Shown in pieces: positions 8,856 through 17,634 of a DNA stretch of 64,000 bases; within the stretch, counting starts at the first letter, position 1; each line of letters starts with the position of its first letter. Location of the stretch: contig CAXYYO010000009.1 in the NCBI GenBank assembly GCA_964293305.1, positions 1-64,000 of the forward strand. Reading direction: 5' to 3'. The translations under genes were made by a program, and so were the position numbers. Source of the stretch: CALAGJ01 sp964293305 (GTDB lineage Bacteria; Bacteroidota; Bacteroidia; Chitinophagales; Chitinophagaceae). The notes beneath the pieces were generated by a model that was not told where the DNA came from, searched no databases, and saw nothing but the letters and a program-made list of their open reading frames with translations.

Positions 8856-8992
8856 TCATCCGGTTTGAAAGGTGCTGATTGAATGTGTAAGCATCAATCC
8901 GCTCATGATAGCAATACCAATCCCTATCAAAATGTTAATCCAACTGAATAAATTATTAAAATTCCTTTCATTTGCCGCTTTAATATGATGGC

Positions 8993-9547
8993 ATGAGATA
9001 TATAATTTTATTAATCGGTTTTTTTTATTGCACCAATAATTTTGCGCAGCAAAAACCTACAGATTTGGACAAAAGTCCATTGGATGTTTCGTACTGCCCG
9101 CCAAATTATCCTATACTCAAAATGAATGGCAAAGCGAGTACACCACCTACCGCCCGAATCATTTATAGTAGGCCACAATGCAATGGCAGAAAAATTTTTG
9201 GTGAAACGGTTGTCTATAATCAAATATGGCGTTTAGGGGCAAATGAGGCTACGGAATTTGAATGTTTTTAAAATATAAATGTTGGTGGAAAACCCATACC
9301 AAAGGGTCGTTATACACTTTTTGCTTTGTGCACCGCCGATAAATGGACTATAATTGTAAATGCAGAAAAAGATGTGTGGGGCCTTACCTACAATGCCAAA
9401 AAAGATGTGGCCCGTATTGATGTACCTGTACAGCATTTATTAGATAATACGGAATCATTTACCATGTATTTTGATACAACAAGTCTTGGTGCTAATTTAA
9501 ATATTTTGTGGGATGATATAAAAGTTATCGTTCCCTTCACTTTCTAA
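8993..9547 (+). pseudogene. DUF2911 secreted protein interrupted by an in-frame TAA
   Basis: The segment 8993-9271 encodes 92 residues starting with a signal peptide (MRYIILLIGFFYCTNNFAQ) and ends at TAA 9269-9271 within the core of the DUF2911 domain. The same frame continues without any other stop to 9547 (N-I-N-V-G-G-K-P-I-P-K-G-R-Y-T-L-F-A...), completing the domain, which in relatives runs straight through G-A-N-E-A-T-E-F into N/K-V-x-V-G-G-K. The total would be 183 residues plus the stop site, a normal family length. The family's function is unknown; members are periplasmic. It is either a recent nonsense mutation (AAA or CAA to TAA) or a base-call error. The distal part has an ATG-free restart region, so a split protein is unlikely. 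Confidence 0.85.
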
Positions 9548-9559
9548 ATTATTTTATAG

Positions 9560-10033
9560 ATGAGAATAGGCTTTGGTGTTGACTTTCACCAGTTAGTGGA
9601 AGATCGTGATTTATGGATTGGTGGTGTACTTATTCCTCACACAAAAGGTGCACTTGGCCATAGTGATGCAGATGTGCTGCTACACGCAATATGTGATGCA
9701 TTACTTGGAGCTGCCTGCTTGGGGGATATAGGTGTCCATTTTCCGGATACCTCTGATACCTATAAAAATATTGACAGCAAAATATTATTAAAAGAAACCT
9801 ATAATTTGATACAGGCAGAGGGCTATAGTGTAATCAATATTGATAGTACACTTTGCCTACAAGAGCCTAAAATTAAATCCTATATTTCTGCTATGCAAGA
9901 AGTAATTGCAAGCATTTTGTGCGTAACAATACGAGATATCAGTATAAAGGCTACCACAACTGAGCTTATGGGTTTTGTAGGTAGAGAAGAAGGTTTGGTG
10001 GCTTATGCCAATGCACTCATTCAAAAAAAATAA
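9560..10033 (+). CDS. ispF: 2-C-methyl-D-erythritol 2,4-cyclodiphosphate synthase
   Basis: IspF (157 residues) makes the cyclic diphosphate of the non-mevalonate isoprenoid pathway. The metal site is visible as D8 and H10 in GVDFH and H42 in the segment after GHSDAD. The substrate loop GHSDADVLLHAICDALLGA and the C-terminal KATTTELMGFVGREEG are typical. It lies 12 bases after the DUF2911 pseudogene and 3 bases before dut, so it belongs to a tight ispF-dut-DUF4292-envC run. Confidence 0.96.
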   Translation: MRIGFGVDFHQLVEDRDLWIGGVLIPHTKGALGHSDADVLLHAICDALLGAACLGDIGVHFPDTSDTYKNIDSKILLKETYNLIQAEGYSVINIDSTLCLQEPKIKSYISAMQEVIASILCVTIRDISIKATTTELMGFVGREEGLVAYANALIQKK

Positions 10034-10036
10034 TCA

Positions 10037-10480
10037 TTGGAAAAAGTATTGATAAATATCGTAAATAAGTCATCACATGCTTTGCCAGACTATGCCACAT
10101 CTGGGGCAGCCGGTATGGATATAAGAGCAAATCTTGAAAACAATATTGTGCTCCATCCTTTAGAGAGAGTACTCATACCGACTGGCTTGTTTATAGCATT
10201 GCCCGAAGGGTACGAAGCACAAATAAGACCACGTAGTGGGCTGGCTATTAAACAAGGTATTACCTGTTTAAATTCACCCGGTACTATTGATGCTGATTAT
10301 AGGGGTGAAATAAAAATTATTCTCATTAATTTGAGTGCAGAAACTCACACTATTTCAAATGGAGATAGGATAGCACAAATGATTATCAACAAGTATGAAA
10401 AAGTGGAATTGCGGTCCGTAGAAGTACTGGATGAGACTGATCGTAATAGTGGTGGCTTTGGTCATACGGGTATTCAATAA
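10037..10480 (+). CDS. dut: dUTP diphosphatase
   Basis: This is a trimeric dUTPase of 147 residues that hydrolyses dUTP to dUMP and PPi. Motifs in order: GAAGMDIRA (motif 1), PRSGLAIKQGI (motif 2), NSPGTIDADYRGEIKIIL (motif 3, with the catalytic Asp and Tyr), RIAQMIIN (motif 4) and the C-terminal arm RNSGGFGHTG (motif 5). The start is TTG at 10037, three bases after the ispF stop; no ATG is available before motif 1. The weak start and the 3-base spacing suggest coupling to ispF translation. Confidence 0.96.
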   Translation: MEKVLINIVNKSSHALPDYATSGAAGMDIRANLENNIVLHPLERVLIPTGLFIALPEGYEAQIRPRSGLAIKQGITCLNSPGTIDADYRGEIKIILINLSAETHTISNGDRIAQMIINKYEKVELRSVEVLDETDRNSGGFGHTGIQ

Positions 10481-10485
10481 AAATT

Positions 10486-11313
10486 ATGAAAAAAGTAATT
10501 GGTATATTAATAATGGCTATAACGGCTTGCCACTCTACAAAAAGATTGGGGAAGCATACCATTGAAACACCCACCACTGAAGGTATTTTAACAGCCATTG
10601 AAGCACACGATACAGCAATGAATGTATATGCTGCTCAACAAAATATAATTGATAGTTTAGATAGCCGATGGCCCTCATTTCATTCGGTTGATGCAAGAAT
10701 AAAAATGAGCTATACTGATCAGAAACAAGCAGCAGATTTGAATGCCCATGTAGTTATGATAGCGGATAGTCTTACTTGGATTAATGTAACAGGGCCTTTC
10801 AATTTTGAAGTAATGCGTCTGTTAATAGTGAATGATAGCGTTCAAATAATTGACAGATTACACAAGTCATATCTCAAAAGACCTTTTGCCTATCTGACAA
10901 CCATGAGTGGCATTCCTTTTACACACCATTCTTTCCAGTCTGTTCTGTTAGGTAAACCATTTATAACAGACTCTATTGTCAGTCAAGTAAAATATTTCGA
11001 AAATAACATTTCAACCTTTCTACTAACAGGTATTGCCAGGTCATCATTATTATATTTTGAAGAGAATAAAAAACAGCCTGAGAAGTCAATTTTTATTGAT
11101 AGTCTGGGTAAAAAAACCATTAGTTTTCAATATGAAAATTATGCATCCGGCGGAGATGGCACCATACCTTTTGAATGTACCATAAACCTAATGTCAGATC
11201 AGAAAAATCCTCCCGAACTCATGATGGAACTGTTTTGGTCTGTGAAAGAAATAAACTGGAACCATCCTGTGGAATATCTTTTTGTAATACCGGAAAATTA
11301 TACACAGCAATAA
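10486..11313 (+). CDS. DUF4292 lipoprotein
   Basis: This 275-residue protein opens with a lipoprotein signal (MKKVIGILIMAITACHS, lipobox I-T-A-C) and continues as a DUF4292 domain rich in beta-strand, with segments such as DARIKMSYTDQKQAADLNAHVVMIADSLTW broken by predicted turns. DUF4292 proteins resemble the LolA/LolB-like fold and are found in Bacteroidota next to an EnvC-type peptidase, as here, so a role in outer-membrane lipoprotein or envelope maintenance is a fair inference. The start is 5 bases after the dut stop. Confidence 0.82.
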   Translation: MKKVIGILIMAITACHSTKRLGKHTIETPTTEGILTAIEAHDTAMNVYAAQQNIIDSLDSRWPSFHSVDARIKMSYTDQKQAADLNAHVVMIADSLTWINVTGPFNFEVMRLLIVNDSVQIIDRLHKSYLKRPFAYLTTMSGIPFTHHSFQSVLLGKPFITDSIVSQVKYFENNISTFLLTGIARSSLLYFEENKKQPEKSIFIDSLGKKTISFQYENYASGGDGTIPFECTINLMSDQKNPPELMMELFWSVKEINWNHPVEYLFVIPENYTQQ

Positions 11314-11354
11314 TATTGTATTTCAAAAAGCGTTTATTTGATTATTCTGAATAA

Positions 11355-12782
11355 ATGAAATTGGCAATGATGAAGAAAATATTAGGCATAGCTATCTTGT
11401 TTTGTACACTATTTACAGCACCTGTATTTGCACAGGAGTCAAAAGAAGATATCAAGAAAAAACAAGGCCAACTACAAAAAGAAATTGAACAACTCAACAC
11501 AACACTTAAACAAATAAAAGCCAATAAAAAAATGTCTATTGGCGAATTAGCACTTGTACAGAGAAAAATTAATGCAAGACAAGAACTTATTGGCAATATC
11601 AACAGAGACCTAAAGCGATTGGATAATACCATTTTCCAAAATGCCAGAGAAATTTATAGACTTAGGAAAGAAAGAGATTCCTTGAAGTTAGATTATGCAA
11701 AAAGTATTGCATTTGCTTATAAAAACAGGAGTAATTATGACTACCTAAATTTCTTATTCTCTGCATCCAGCTTTAATGATGCTATTAAAAGAATTACCTA
11801 CTTAAAAAGCTATAATAGCTATAGACAAACACAAGTAAGCACCATCATAAAAACACAGGATCAAATTGAAAATAACAACATGGCTCTTTCTACAAACAAG
11901 AAAGAAAAAGGTGGTACGCTAAAAGAGCAAAGTAGTCAGCTTGTTGTACTTGAACAGGATAAGAAAGAAAAAGATAATGTCGTATTAAAATTGAAAGGTC
12001 AAGAAAAAAATATTGCAGGAGAAATAAAAACAAAAGAAAAGACCAGACAAAAATTGAATGCTGCTTTACAGGCCATAATTAAAAGAGAAATAGCAGAAGC
12101 AAAAAAGAAAGCTGAAGCTGAGGCCCTAGCAAAAAAGAAAGCCGAAGAAGCTAAGAAAAAAGCAGATGCAGATGCTTTAGCAAAGAAAAAAGCCGAGGAT
12201 GCAAAAAAAGCCGCTGATGCCGCAAAAAATAAAACAACTACAGACAACAATACTACTACTAACAACAATAAAGAAACCGTGATACAACCCGTTGTAGAAA
12301 CACCTGTTGTAAAACCACCTGTTAAAGAAAAAACTTATAGTAGTTTAGAAAGCACTGATGAAGATAGAAATAGAAGTTTAAACTTTGAAACCAATCGGGG
12401 TGGTCTGCCTTGGCCAGTATCATCAGGTTATATATCTATCCATTATGGACCGTATATGCTTACAGAAAAATTAAAAGGGAACTCTGATGGTATTGAAATA
12501 CAAGTACCTGCGGGAACAGCCGTAAAAGCAGTAGCTGACGGTGTTGTAGCTTCTGTTTTTGATTTGGGTGGCGAACAGGCTATAGTAGTAAGACATGGCA
12601 AATATTTTACAACATATAGTCATTTAGCTTCTGTAAATGTAGGCAGAAATGCAACTGTAAAAGCCGGTACTTTACTTGGTAAAGCAATGAGTACTGATGG
12701 TGGAGAAGGACAGGTACTCTTTATGGTTACCAATGATAAGGGCGTAAATCTAAATCCTGAATCATGGTTAAGGCCTAGGTAA
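11355..12782 (+). CDS. EnvC-like murein hydrolase activator (degenerate M23/LytM domain)
   Basis: The protein has 475 residues. It has a signal peptide (from MKLAMMKKILGIAI to VFAQ), then a long coiled coil (about residues 25-245) with an Ala/Lys/Glu-rich stretch, a Thr/Asn-rich linker, and a C-terminal LytM/M23 domain (about 355-475). The zinc ligands of active M23 enzymes are missing: the usual HxxxD is replaced by N-S-D-G-I-E and the final HxH by V-L-F in GQVLFMVTNDKG. This is the pattern of EnvC, which does not cut peptidoglycan itself but activates amidases at division. The shorter start at 11370 (MMKK) is possible. It closes the ispF-dut-DUF4292 run. Confidence 0.87.
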   Translation: MKLAMMKKILGIAILFCTLFTAPVFAQESKEDIKKKQGQLQKEIEQLNTTLKQIKANKKMSIGELALVQRKINARQELIGNINRDLKRLDNTIFQNAREIYRLRKERDSLKLDYAKSIAFAYKNRSNYDYLNFLFSASSFNDAIKRITYLKSYNSYRQTQVSTIIKTQDQIENNNMALSTNKKEKGGTLKEQSSQLVVLEQDKKEKDNVVLKLKGQEKNIAGEIKTKEKTRQKLNAALQAIIKREIAEAKKKAEAEALAKKKAEEAKKKADADALAKKKAEDAKKAADAAKNKTTTDNNTTTNNNKETVIQPVVETPVVKPPVKEKTYSSLESTDEDRNRSLNFETNRGGLPWPVSSGYISIHYGPYMLTEKLKGNSDGIEIQVPAGTAVKAVADGVVASVFDLGGEQAIVVRHGKYFTTYSHLASVNVGRNATVKAGTLLGKAMSTDGGEGQVLFMVTNDKGVNLNPESWLRPR

Positions 12783-13058
12783 ACTTTGGTATGAATCAAA
12801 CAAACATTGCCATTCCTTCCACCATTAAAGGATATTATGCAGAAATCATAACCTTTAGGCTACACAATAGCCAATGATTTAATGTCAAGTATTATTCATT
12901 AAATATTCTTTCGATTAATGAGTTATTCTTCTCTGTAGTGCAGATCTTGCAGCTCTTATCCACTAAGAATAATCTACCGCAATACCATGATTAATGATTC
13001 ATGCTTTCGACAATCATTTTGAAGCTTATCTTCACAGGGTTTACAAAAATTATTCGCT

Positions 13059-14648
13059 ATGGTAAAATATTATTCTATTATAATTTTTTGGCTACTTAGT
13101 ATTTATAGTAAAAATTTATCTGCTCAAAACACATCCATCATTCCGGCACCAAAGGAATTTAATTTATCATCTGGTTCTTTTAACTTAGATCATACTGTTA
13201 GATTGTATGCCCCATCAAAAGATGCAGTATCGGTAACCTCATTTTTTAGAAATTATTTAAAGGATTTTTACAATATACAGATTGCTAAAGCAAGTTATGC
13301 AAACAAACAATCGAACACAATTCAATTCACAATTGATCAGGGACTTTCGCTATCAAAAGAAGCCTACAACGTTCAAATAGACAAAAATAAAATCCATGTA
13401 AGAGCAGCCACCGCCAATGGTTTGTTTTATGGTATGCAAAGCCTTATTCAACTATTACCTTCATCAAGAACTAATAATCTTAAGATTCCATGCTGCACCA
13501 TTAATGATGAACCTCGTTTTGAATATAGAGGTCTTCATTTAGATTGTGGCAGGCACTTTATGCCGGTTTCTTTTATTAAGAGGTATTTAGATGCTATGGC
13601 ATTGCATAAGTTAAACAATTTTCATTGGCACCTAACAGAAGACCAGGGCTGGCGCATAGAAATAAAAAAGTATCCGGAGTTGATGACAACGGGCTCTTGC
13701 AGAGCAGGTACCATTATTGGAAATTATCCGGGTATAGGTAATGATAGTCAAAGATATTGTGGCTATTACACTCAGGATGAAATAAAGGAAATAGTACAAT
13801 ATGCCAGCAATCGATTTATAACAGTAATACCTGAAATAGAAATGCCTGGACACAGCTCAGCTGCCTTAGCAGCCTATCCATTTTTAGGATGTGCTGGTGG
13901 CCCCTACAAAGTACAGCAAACATGGGGGGTGTTTGATGATGTGTATTGCGCAGGCAATGATTCCGTATTCAATTTTCTTGAAAATGTTTTAAATGAAGTG
14001 ATCTCACTTTTTCCTTCAACCTATATTCACATAGGAGGCGATGAATGTCCAAAAGAAAGTTGGAAACATTGCACAAAGTGCCAACAACGTATAGCCACAG
14101 AAGGATTAAAAGATGAACATGCATTACAATCCTATTTTATACAGAGAATAGAGAAATATCTCAATAGTAAAGGTAGAAATATTATCGGTTGGGATGAAAT
14201 TTTAGAAGGCGGACTTGCGCCAAATGCAACAGTAATGAGCTGGCGTGGTGAAGATGGTGGAATAGCTGCTGCCAAACAAAATCATGATGCTATTATGACA
14301 CCCGGTGAGTTTTGTTATTTTGATCATGCACAAAGCAAGAATGAAGATAGTTTAAATATTGGGGGGTATTTACCTATGAGGCAGGTATATGGCTATAATC
14401 CATTGCCAACTTCGCTTTCAACTAGTGAGCAAATTCATATAAAAGGAGTACAAGCCAATGTATGGACTGAATATATGCCTAATACAAAGAAAGTAGAATA
14501 TATGATCTTTCCGAGACTAGCAGCACTGAGTGAAGTGGCTTGGACAATGCCGGAGCAAAAGGACTGGACTTCCTTTAATGAGCGATTGAAAATACAATTG
14601 ATGCGTTATAAATTGTGGGGCTTCAACTATAATGAGGGTGGTGAGTAA
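13059..14648 (+). CDS. Beta-N-acetylhexosaminidase, GH20
   Basis: This secreted enzyme (529 residues, signal peptide ending near NLSAQ) removes terminal beta-GlcNAc or GalNAc from chitin oligomers or glycans. An N-terminal GH20b domain covers about residues 25-150, followed by the catalytic barrel: RGLHLDCGRHFMP (157-169), HWHLTEDQGWRIEIKKYPEL (189-208), PEIEMPGHSSAAL (258-270), the catalytic pair D328-E329 in HIGGDEC, and WRGEDGG. Length is typical of the shorter GH20 form without a C-terminal extra domain. It is 92 bases upstream of the NagB fusion gene, and the two make a GlcNAc release and catabolism pair. Confidence 0.94.
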   Translation: MVKYYSIIIFWLLSIYSKNLSAQNTSIIPAPKEFNLSSGSFNLDHTVRLYAPSKDAVSVTSFFRNYLKDFYNIQIAKASYANKQSNTIQFTIDQGLSLSKEAYNVQIDKNKIHVRAATANGLFYGMQSLIQLLPSSRTNNLKIPCCTINDEPRFEYRGLHLDCGRHFMPVSFIKRYLDAMALHKLNNFHWHLTEDQGWRIEIKKYPELMTTGSCRAGTIIGNYPGIGNDSQRYCGYYTQDEIKEIVQYASNRFITVIPEIEMPGHSSAALAAYPFLGCAGGPYKVQQTWGVFDDVYCAGNDSVFNFLENVLNEVISLFPSTYIHIGGDECPKESWKHCTKCQQRIATEGLKDEHALQSYFIQRIEKYLNSKGRNIIGWDEILEGGLAPNATVMSWRGEDGGIAAAKQNHDAIMTPGEFCYFDHAQSKNEDSLNIGGYLPMRQVYGYNPLPTSLSTSEQIHIKGVQANVWTEYMPNTKKVEYMIFPRLAALSEVAWTMPEQKDWTSFNERLKIQLMRYKLWGFNYNEGGE

Positions 14649-14740
14649 TCATTGATTGTATGAAAATACTATTAATCAATTTGCAATCATCTTATAAAAA
14701 ATCGCAAAAAAGCATTTTTCAAAAACATTAAACAAACAAA

Positions 14741-16645
14741 ATGAAAATTGCGGATGCATTAGAAAAAATACCAATTGAAATTTTTGACAATTCAACTAAT
14801 GGCTCAAAATATGTTGCCTTACAAATTGCAGAATTGATCAAGGAGAAACAGGCTATGGGTATGCCTTGTGTGCTAGGATTGGCCACAGGAAGTACACCCA
14901 TTACTCTCTATAAAGAGTTGGTAAAACTACATACCCAAGAAGGACTGAGTTTTAAAAATGTGATTACATTTAATTTAGACGAATACTACAATATTAGCCG
15001 CCATTCACCACAGAGTTATTGGTCATTTATGCATCGGCATTTATTTGATCATATTGATATTTTACCCGAGCATATTTTTTTGCCAAATGGCGAATGGCCC
15101 AGAGCTGACATAAAAAAGCATTGTGCAAATTACGAATCGCTTATCGCCCAAAAAGGGGGTATTGATTTACAATTATTAGGAATTGGGCTAAATGGTCATA
15201 TTGGTTTTAATGAACCCGGTAGTAGTATATATTCGGGTACCAGATTAGTAAACTTAGACACGAGTACCCGATTAGCAAATGCAAGAGATTTTGAAAATAT
15301 CAGCAAAGTACCAAGACTGGCCATTACTGTGGGTATTAGAGATATTTTGAAAGCTAAAAGAATCATTTTAATGGCCTGGGGAAACAAGGCTTCAATAGTG
15401 GCTCAGGCGGTAGAAGGCAATATAACTGAGCAAGTGCCTGCAAGTATTTTACAACAGCATCAACAATGCAGTTTTGTAATTGAACAATCTGCAGCAAGAG
15501 AGTTAACTAGATTCAAATCCCCCTGGCTTGGTGGCGATGTTTTATGGGATAATCAAATGATGAAGAAGGCTGTAATTGGCTTATCATTACAGGTTAAAAA
15601 ACCAATTCTTAGTTTAACGGAAGTAGATTACAATGAGCACGGTCTTGGAGAATTATTAGTAGAAAAAGGATCAGCTTACGAAACCAATTTATTGGTGTAT
15701 TATATGCTCCGGGATAGTATAACGGGCTGGCCGGGAGGTAAACCAAATGTTACAATACCCAATCATCCTGAACGAAGTACACCCTATCCAAAAACGTCTT
15801 TGATATTTTCCCCACATCCTGATGATGATATCATAAGTATGGGCGGCACTTTTATGCGTTTGAAAGAACATGGAAACAATGTACATGTGGCCTATCAAAC
15901 AAGTGGAAATATTGCGGTAACAAATGAGTTTGTAACAAGATTTATGGATTTTGCAGCAGGCTTTGAAACCCTTTTTCATCAAGACAATACCAAAGCTACT
16001 CAGCTACTGGAAGAAGCACGTACTTATTTACTCAATAAAAAAGATTACAGTCCGGACAGAGCCGAAGTAAGAGCAGTAAAAGGATTGATCCGTCGGACAG
16101 AAGCTGCTGCTACTTGCAGATATGTTGGCTTGCCGGAGGGCAATTGGCATTTTCAGCATCTACCATTTTATGAAACAGGCACCATTGAAAAAAATCCAAT
16201 GGGGAGTGAAGATATTACGATAACCAAAGCATTGCTTAAAAAATTAAAGCCACATCAGATATTTGCCGCAGGCGATTTTGCAGACCCTCACGGTACTCAC
16301 CTCACCTGTTTTAATATTATTGATAAGGCTTTGAAGGAATGCAAACAGGAAGGTGATGAATGGGTAAAGGATTGCTGGGTTTGGTTGTATAAAGGTGCTT
16401 GGCAGGAATGGGATATTGATGAAATACAAATGGCAATACCGATGAGTCCGGAGCAGGTTATGAAAAAAAGACATGGCATTTTTATACACCAAAGTCAAAA
16501 AGATAGTGTGCCCTTTCAGGGGGCAGATTCAAGAGAATTTTGGCAGCGGGCAGAAGAACGCAATGCCAATACCGCAAAGCTATATGCGAGTCTAGGACTT
16601 ACACAGTATGCTGCTATGGAGGCATTTGTGAAATGGGAATTTTAA
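14741..16645 (+). CDS. nagB: Glucosamine-6-phosphate deaminase fused to a PIG-L/LmbE domain
   Basis: The protein has 634 residues and two modules. Residues about 15-260 are NagB (GlcN6P to Fru6P plus ammonia), with GLATGSTP, NLDEYYNI, GIGLNGHIGFNEPGSS and the region around the catalytic Asp/His. Residues about 345-620 are a PIG-L/LmbE-type metal-dependent deacetylase, with the zinc motif PHPDDDII near residue 358, the QTSGN segment, and a distal H-G-T-H motif (DPHGTHLTC). This fused form of about 630-660 residues is known across Bacteroidota; the PIG-L half suggests it may also deacetylate GlcNAc or GlcNAc6P, which is an inference. No nagA is seen nearby. Confidence 0.92.
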   Translation: MKIADALEKIPIEIFDNSTNGSKYVALQIAELIKEKQAMGMPCVLGLATGSTPITLYKELVKLHTQEGLSFKNVITFNLDEYYNISRHSPQSYWSFMHRHLFDHIDILPEHIFLPNGEWPRADIKKHCANYESLIAQKGGIDLQLLGIGLNGHIGFNEPGSSIYSGTRLVNLDTSTRLANARDFENISKVPRLAITVGIRDILKAKRIILMAWGNKASIVAQAVEGNITEQVPASILQQHQQCSFVIEQSAARELTRFKSPWLGGDVLWDNQMMKKAVIGLSLQVKKPILSLTEVDYNEHGLGELLVEKGSAYETNLLVYYMLRDSITGWPGGKPNVTIPNHPERSTPYPKTSLIFSPHPDDDIISMGGTFMRLKEHGNNVHVAYQTSGNIAVTNEFVTRFMDFAAGFETLFHQDNTKATQLLEEARTYLLNKKDYSPDRAEVRAVKGLIRRTEAAATCRYVGLPEGNWHFQHLPFYETGTIEKNPMGSEDITITKALLKKLKPHQIFAAGDFADPHGTHLTCFNIIDKALKECKQEGDEWVKDCWVWLYKGAWQEWDIDEIQMAIPMSPEQVMKKRHGIFIHQSQKDSVPFQGADSREFWQRAEERNANTAKLYASLGLTQYAAMEAFVKWEF

Positions 16646-16741
16646 CCCAGATAATTAATTGATCTCTATCAAATATCTTTTGAATTGTTGTAATTATTTG
16701 GAAAAGAGTAATTTGTCCACTGATTTTTTAAATTTTTGTGT

Positions 16742-17530
16742 ATGTCTCCTATTGTCATTTATATCATAATTGGATATGCTGTTTTATTCCTTTTTGGATA
16801 CTTTATACAAGAGAGATTGATATTTAAACCTGAAAAGTTGCCACAGGATTTTGTATATAAATATGATATACCTTTTCGGGAATTAAATTTTGAAGTTACA
16901 CAATCTGTTACCATCAACGGACTTCATTTCTTTCATGCAAATCCAAAAGGACTCATACTTTATTTTCATGGCAATACCAGAAGTATAAAAGGCTGGGCAA
17001 AATATGCTAGAGACTTTTATAGATATGACTATGATGTGGTGTTAGTTGATTACAGAGGTTTTGGAAAAAGTACAGGAAAGCGAAGCGAAAAAGAAATGCT
17101 AGATGATATGCAGTTTGTTTATGATACGCTTGCAGCGCAATATCCCGAACACCATATATTGGTATATGGACGAAGTATGGGAAGCGGGTTTGCAACAAAA
17201 ATTGCTGCCGATAATAAACCGAGATACCTCATTCTTGATTCACCCTATTTTAGTTTTAAAAAAGTAGCTGAAAGGTATGCGCCATTTTTACCCCATAGAT
17301 ATATGCTGAGATATCATTTGCGAACAGATAAATGGATTAGAAAAGTAAATTGTCATACCTATATCATACATGGTACTAAAGATTGGTTAATTCCTTTAAC
17401 CCAAAGTGAAAATTTACAAAAAATAAATCCTAACAAAATTACATTGATTGAAATAGTGGGAGGCGGCCATAATAATTTACCTTCCTTTGATGAATATCAT
17501 AATTTCATCAGAGATATTTTGTTGTATTGA
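16742..17530 (+). CDS. Membrane-anchored alpha/beta hydrolase
   Basis: The protein has 262 residues from the chosen ATG at 16742; an in-frame TTG six bases earlier is less likely. One N-terminal membrane anchor (IVIYIIIGYAVLFLFGYFIQ) is followed by an alpha/beta-hydrolase domain with the oxyanion segment LYFHGNTRS, the nucleophile elbow YGRSMGSG, a candidate Asp in HGTKDWLIP and a candidate His in GGGHNNLP. It resembles the ABHD13/BEM46-like family whose substrates are mostly unknown. It appears to be transcribed alone. Confidence 0.85.
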   Translation: MSPIVIYIIIGYAVLFLFGYFIQERLIFKPEKLPQDFVYKYDIPFRELNFEVTQSVTINGLHFFHANPKGLILYFHGNTRSIKGWAKYARDFYRYDYDVVLVDYRGFGKSTGKRSEKEMLDDMQFVYDTLAAQYPEHHILVYGRSMGSGFATKIAADNKPRYLILDSPYFSFKKVAERYAPFLPHRYMLRYHLRTDKWIRKVNCHTYIIHGTKDWLIPLTQSENLQKINPNKITLIEIVGGGHNNLPSFDEYHNFIRDILLY

Positions 17531-17634
17531 TACATAAACTTTTCTACACAAATGCTATTTAGTTAAGTTCTGTCTTATTCAAAATAAATTATATTAGAGC
17601 AGACATTCTTTCTTTTATTTGCCAAAATAAAATT

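Larger units (their letters stand above)
8503..8992. other. 490-base gap holding divergent promoters and a MITE-like repeat
   Basis: The gap separates the divergent exonuclease and DUF2911 genes. It contains a TAnnTTTG box for the minus-strand gene (8533-8540), the inverted-end repeat at 8697-8855, and between 8875 and 8990 a minus-strand open stretch coding for a hydrophobic segment (I-N-I-L-I-G-I-G-I-A-I-M-S-G-L-M-L) that has no usable start and ends in TGA. That stretch could be a gene remnant, but nothing proves it. Confidence 0.5.

Noticed and set aside
2276..9271. Recoding of TAA as a sense codon
   Set aside because: Many intact genes here end in TAA followed by other stops or intergenic sequence, and conserved proteins have no internal TAA. 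Two isolated nonsense sites fit mutation or error better.
11999..12268. Minus-strand Ala/Phe-rich frame
   Set aside because: It is the reverse reading of the Lys/Ala/Glu-rich coiled coil of the EnvC-like protein.
12791..12877. 28-residue frame after the EnvC-like gene
   Set aside because: No signal, domain or promoter support; chance frame likely.
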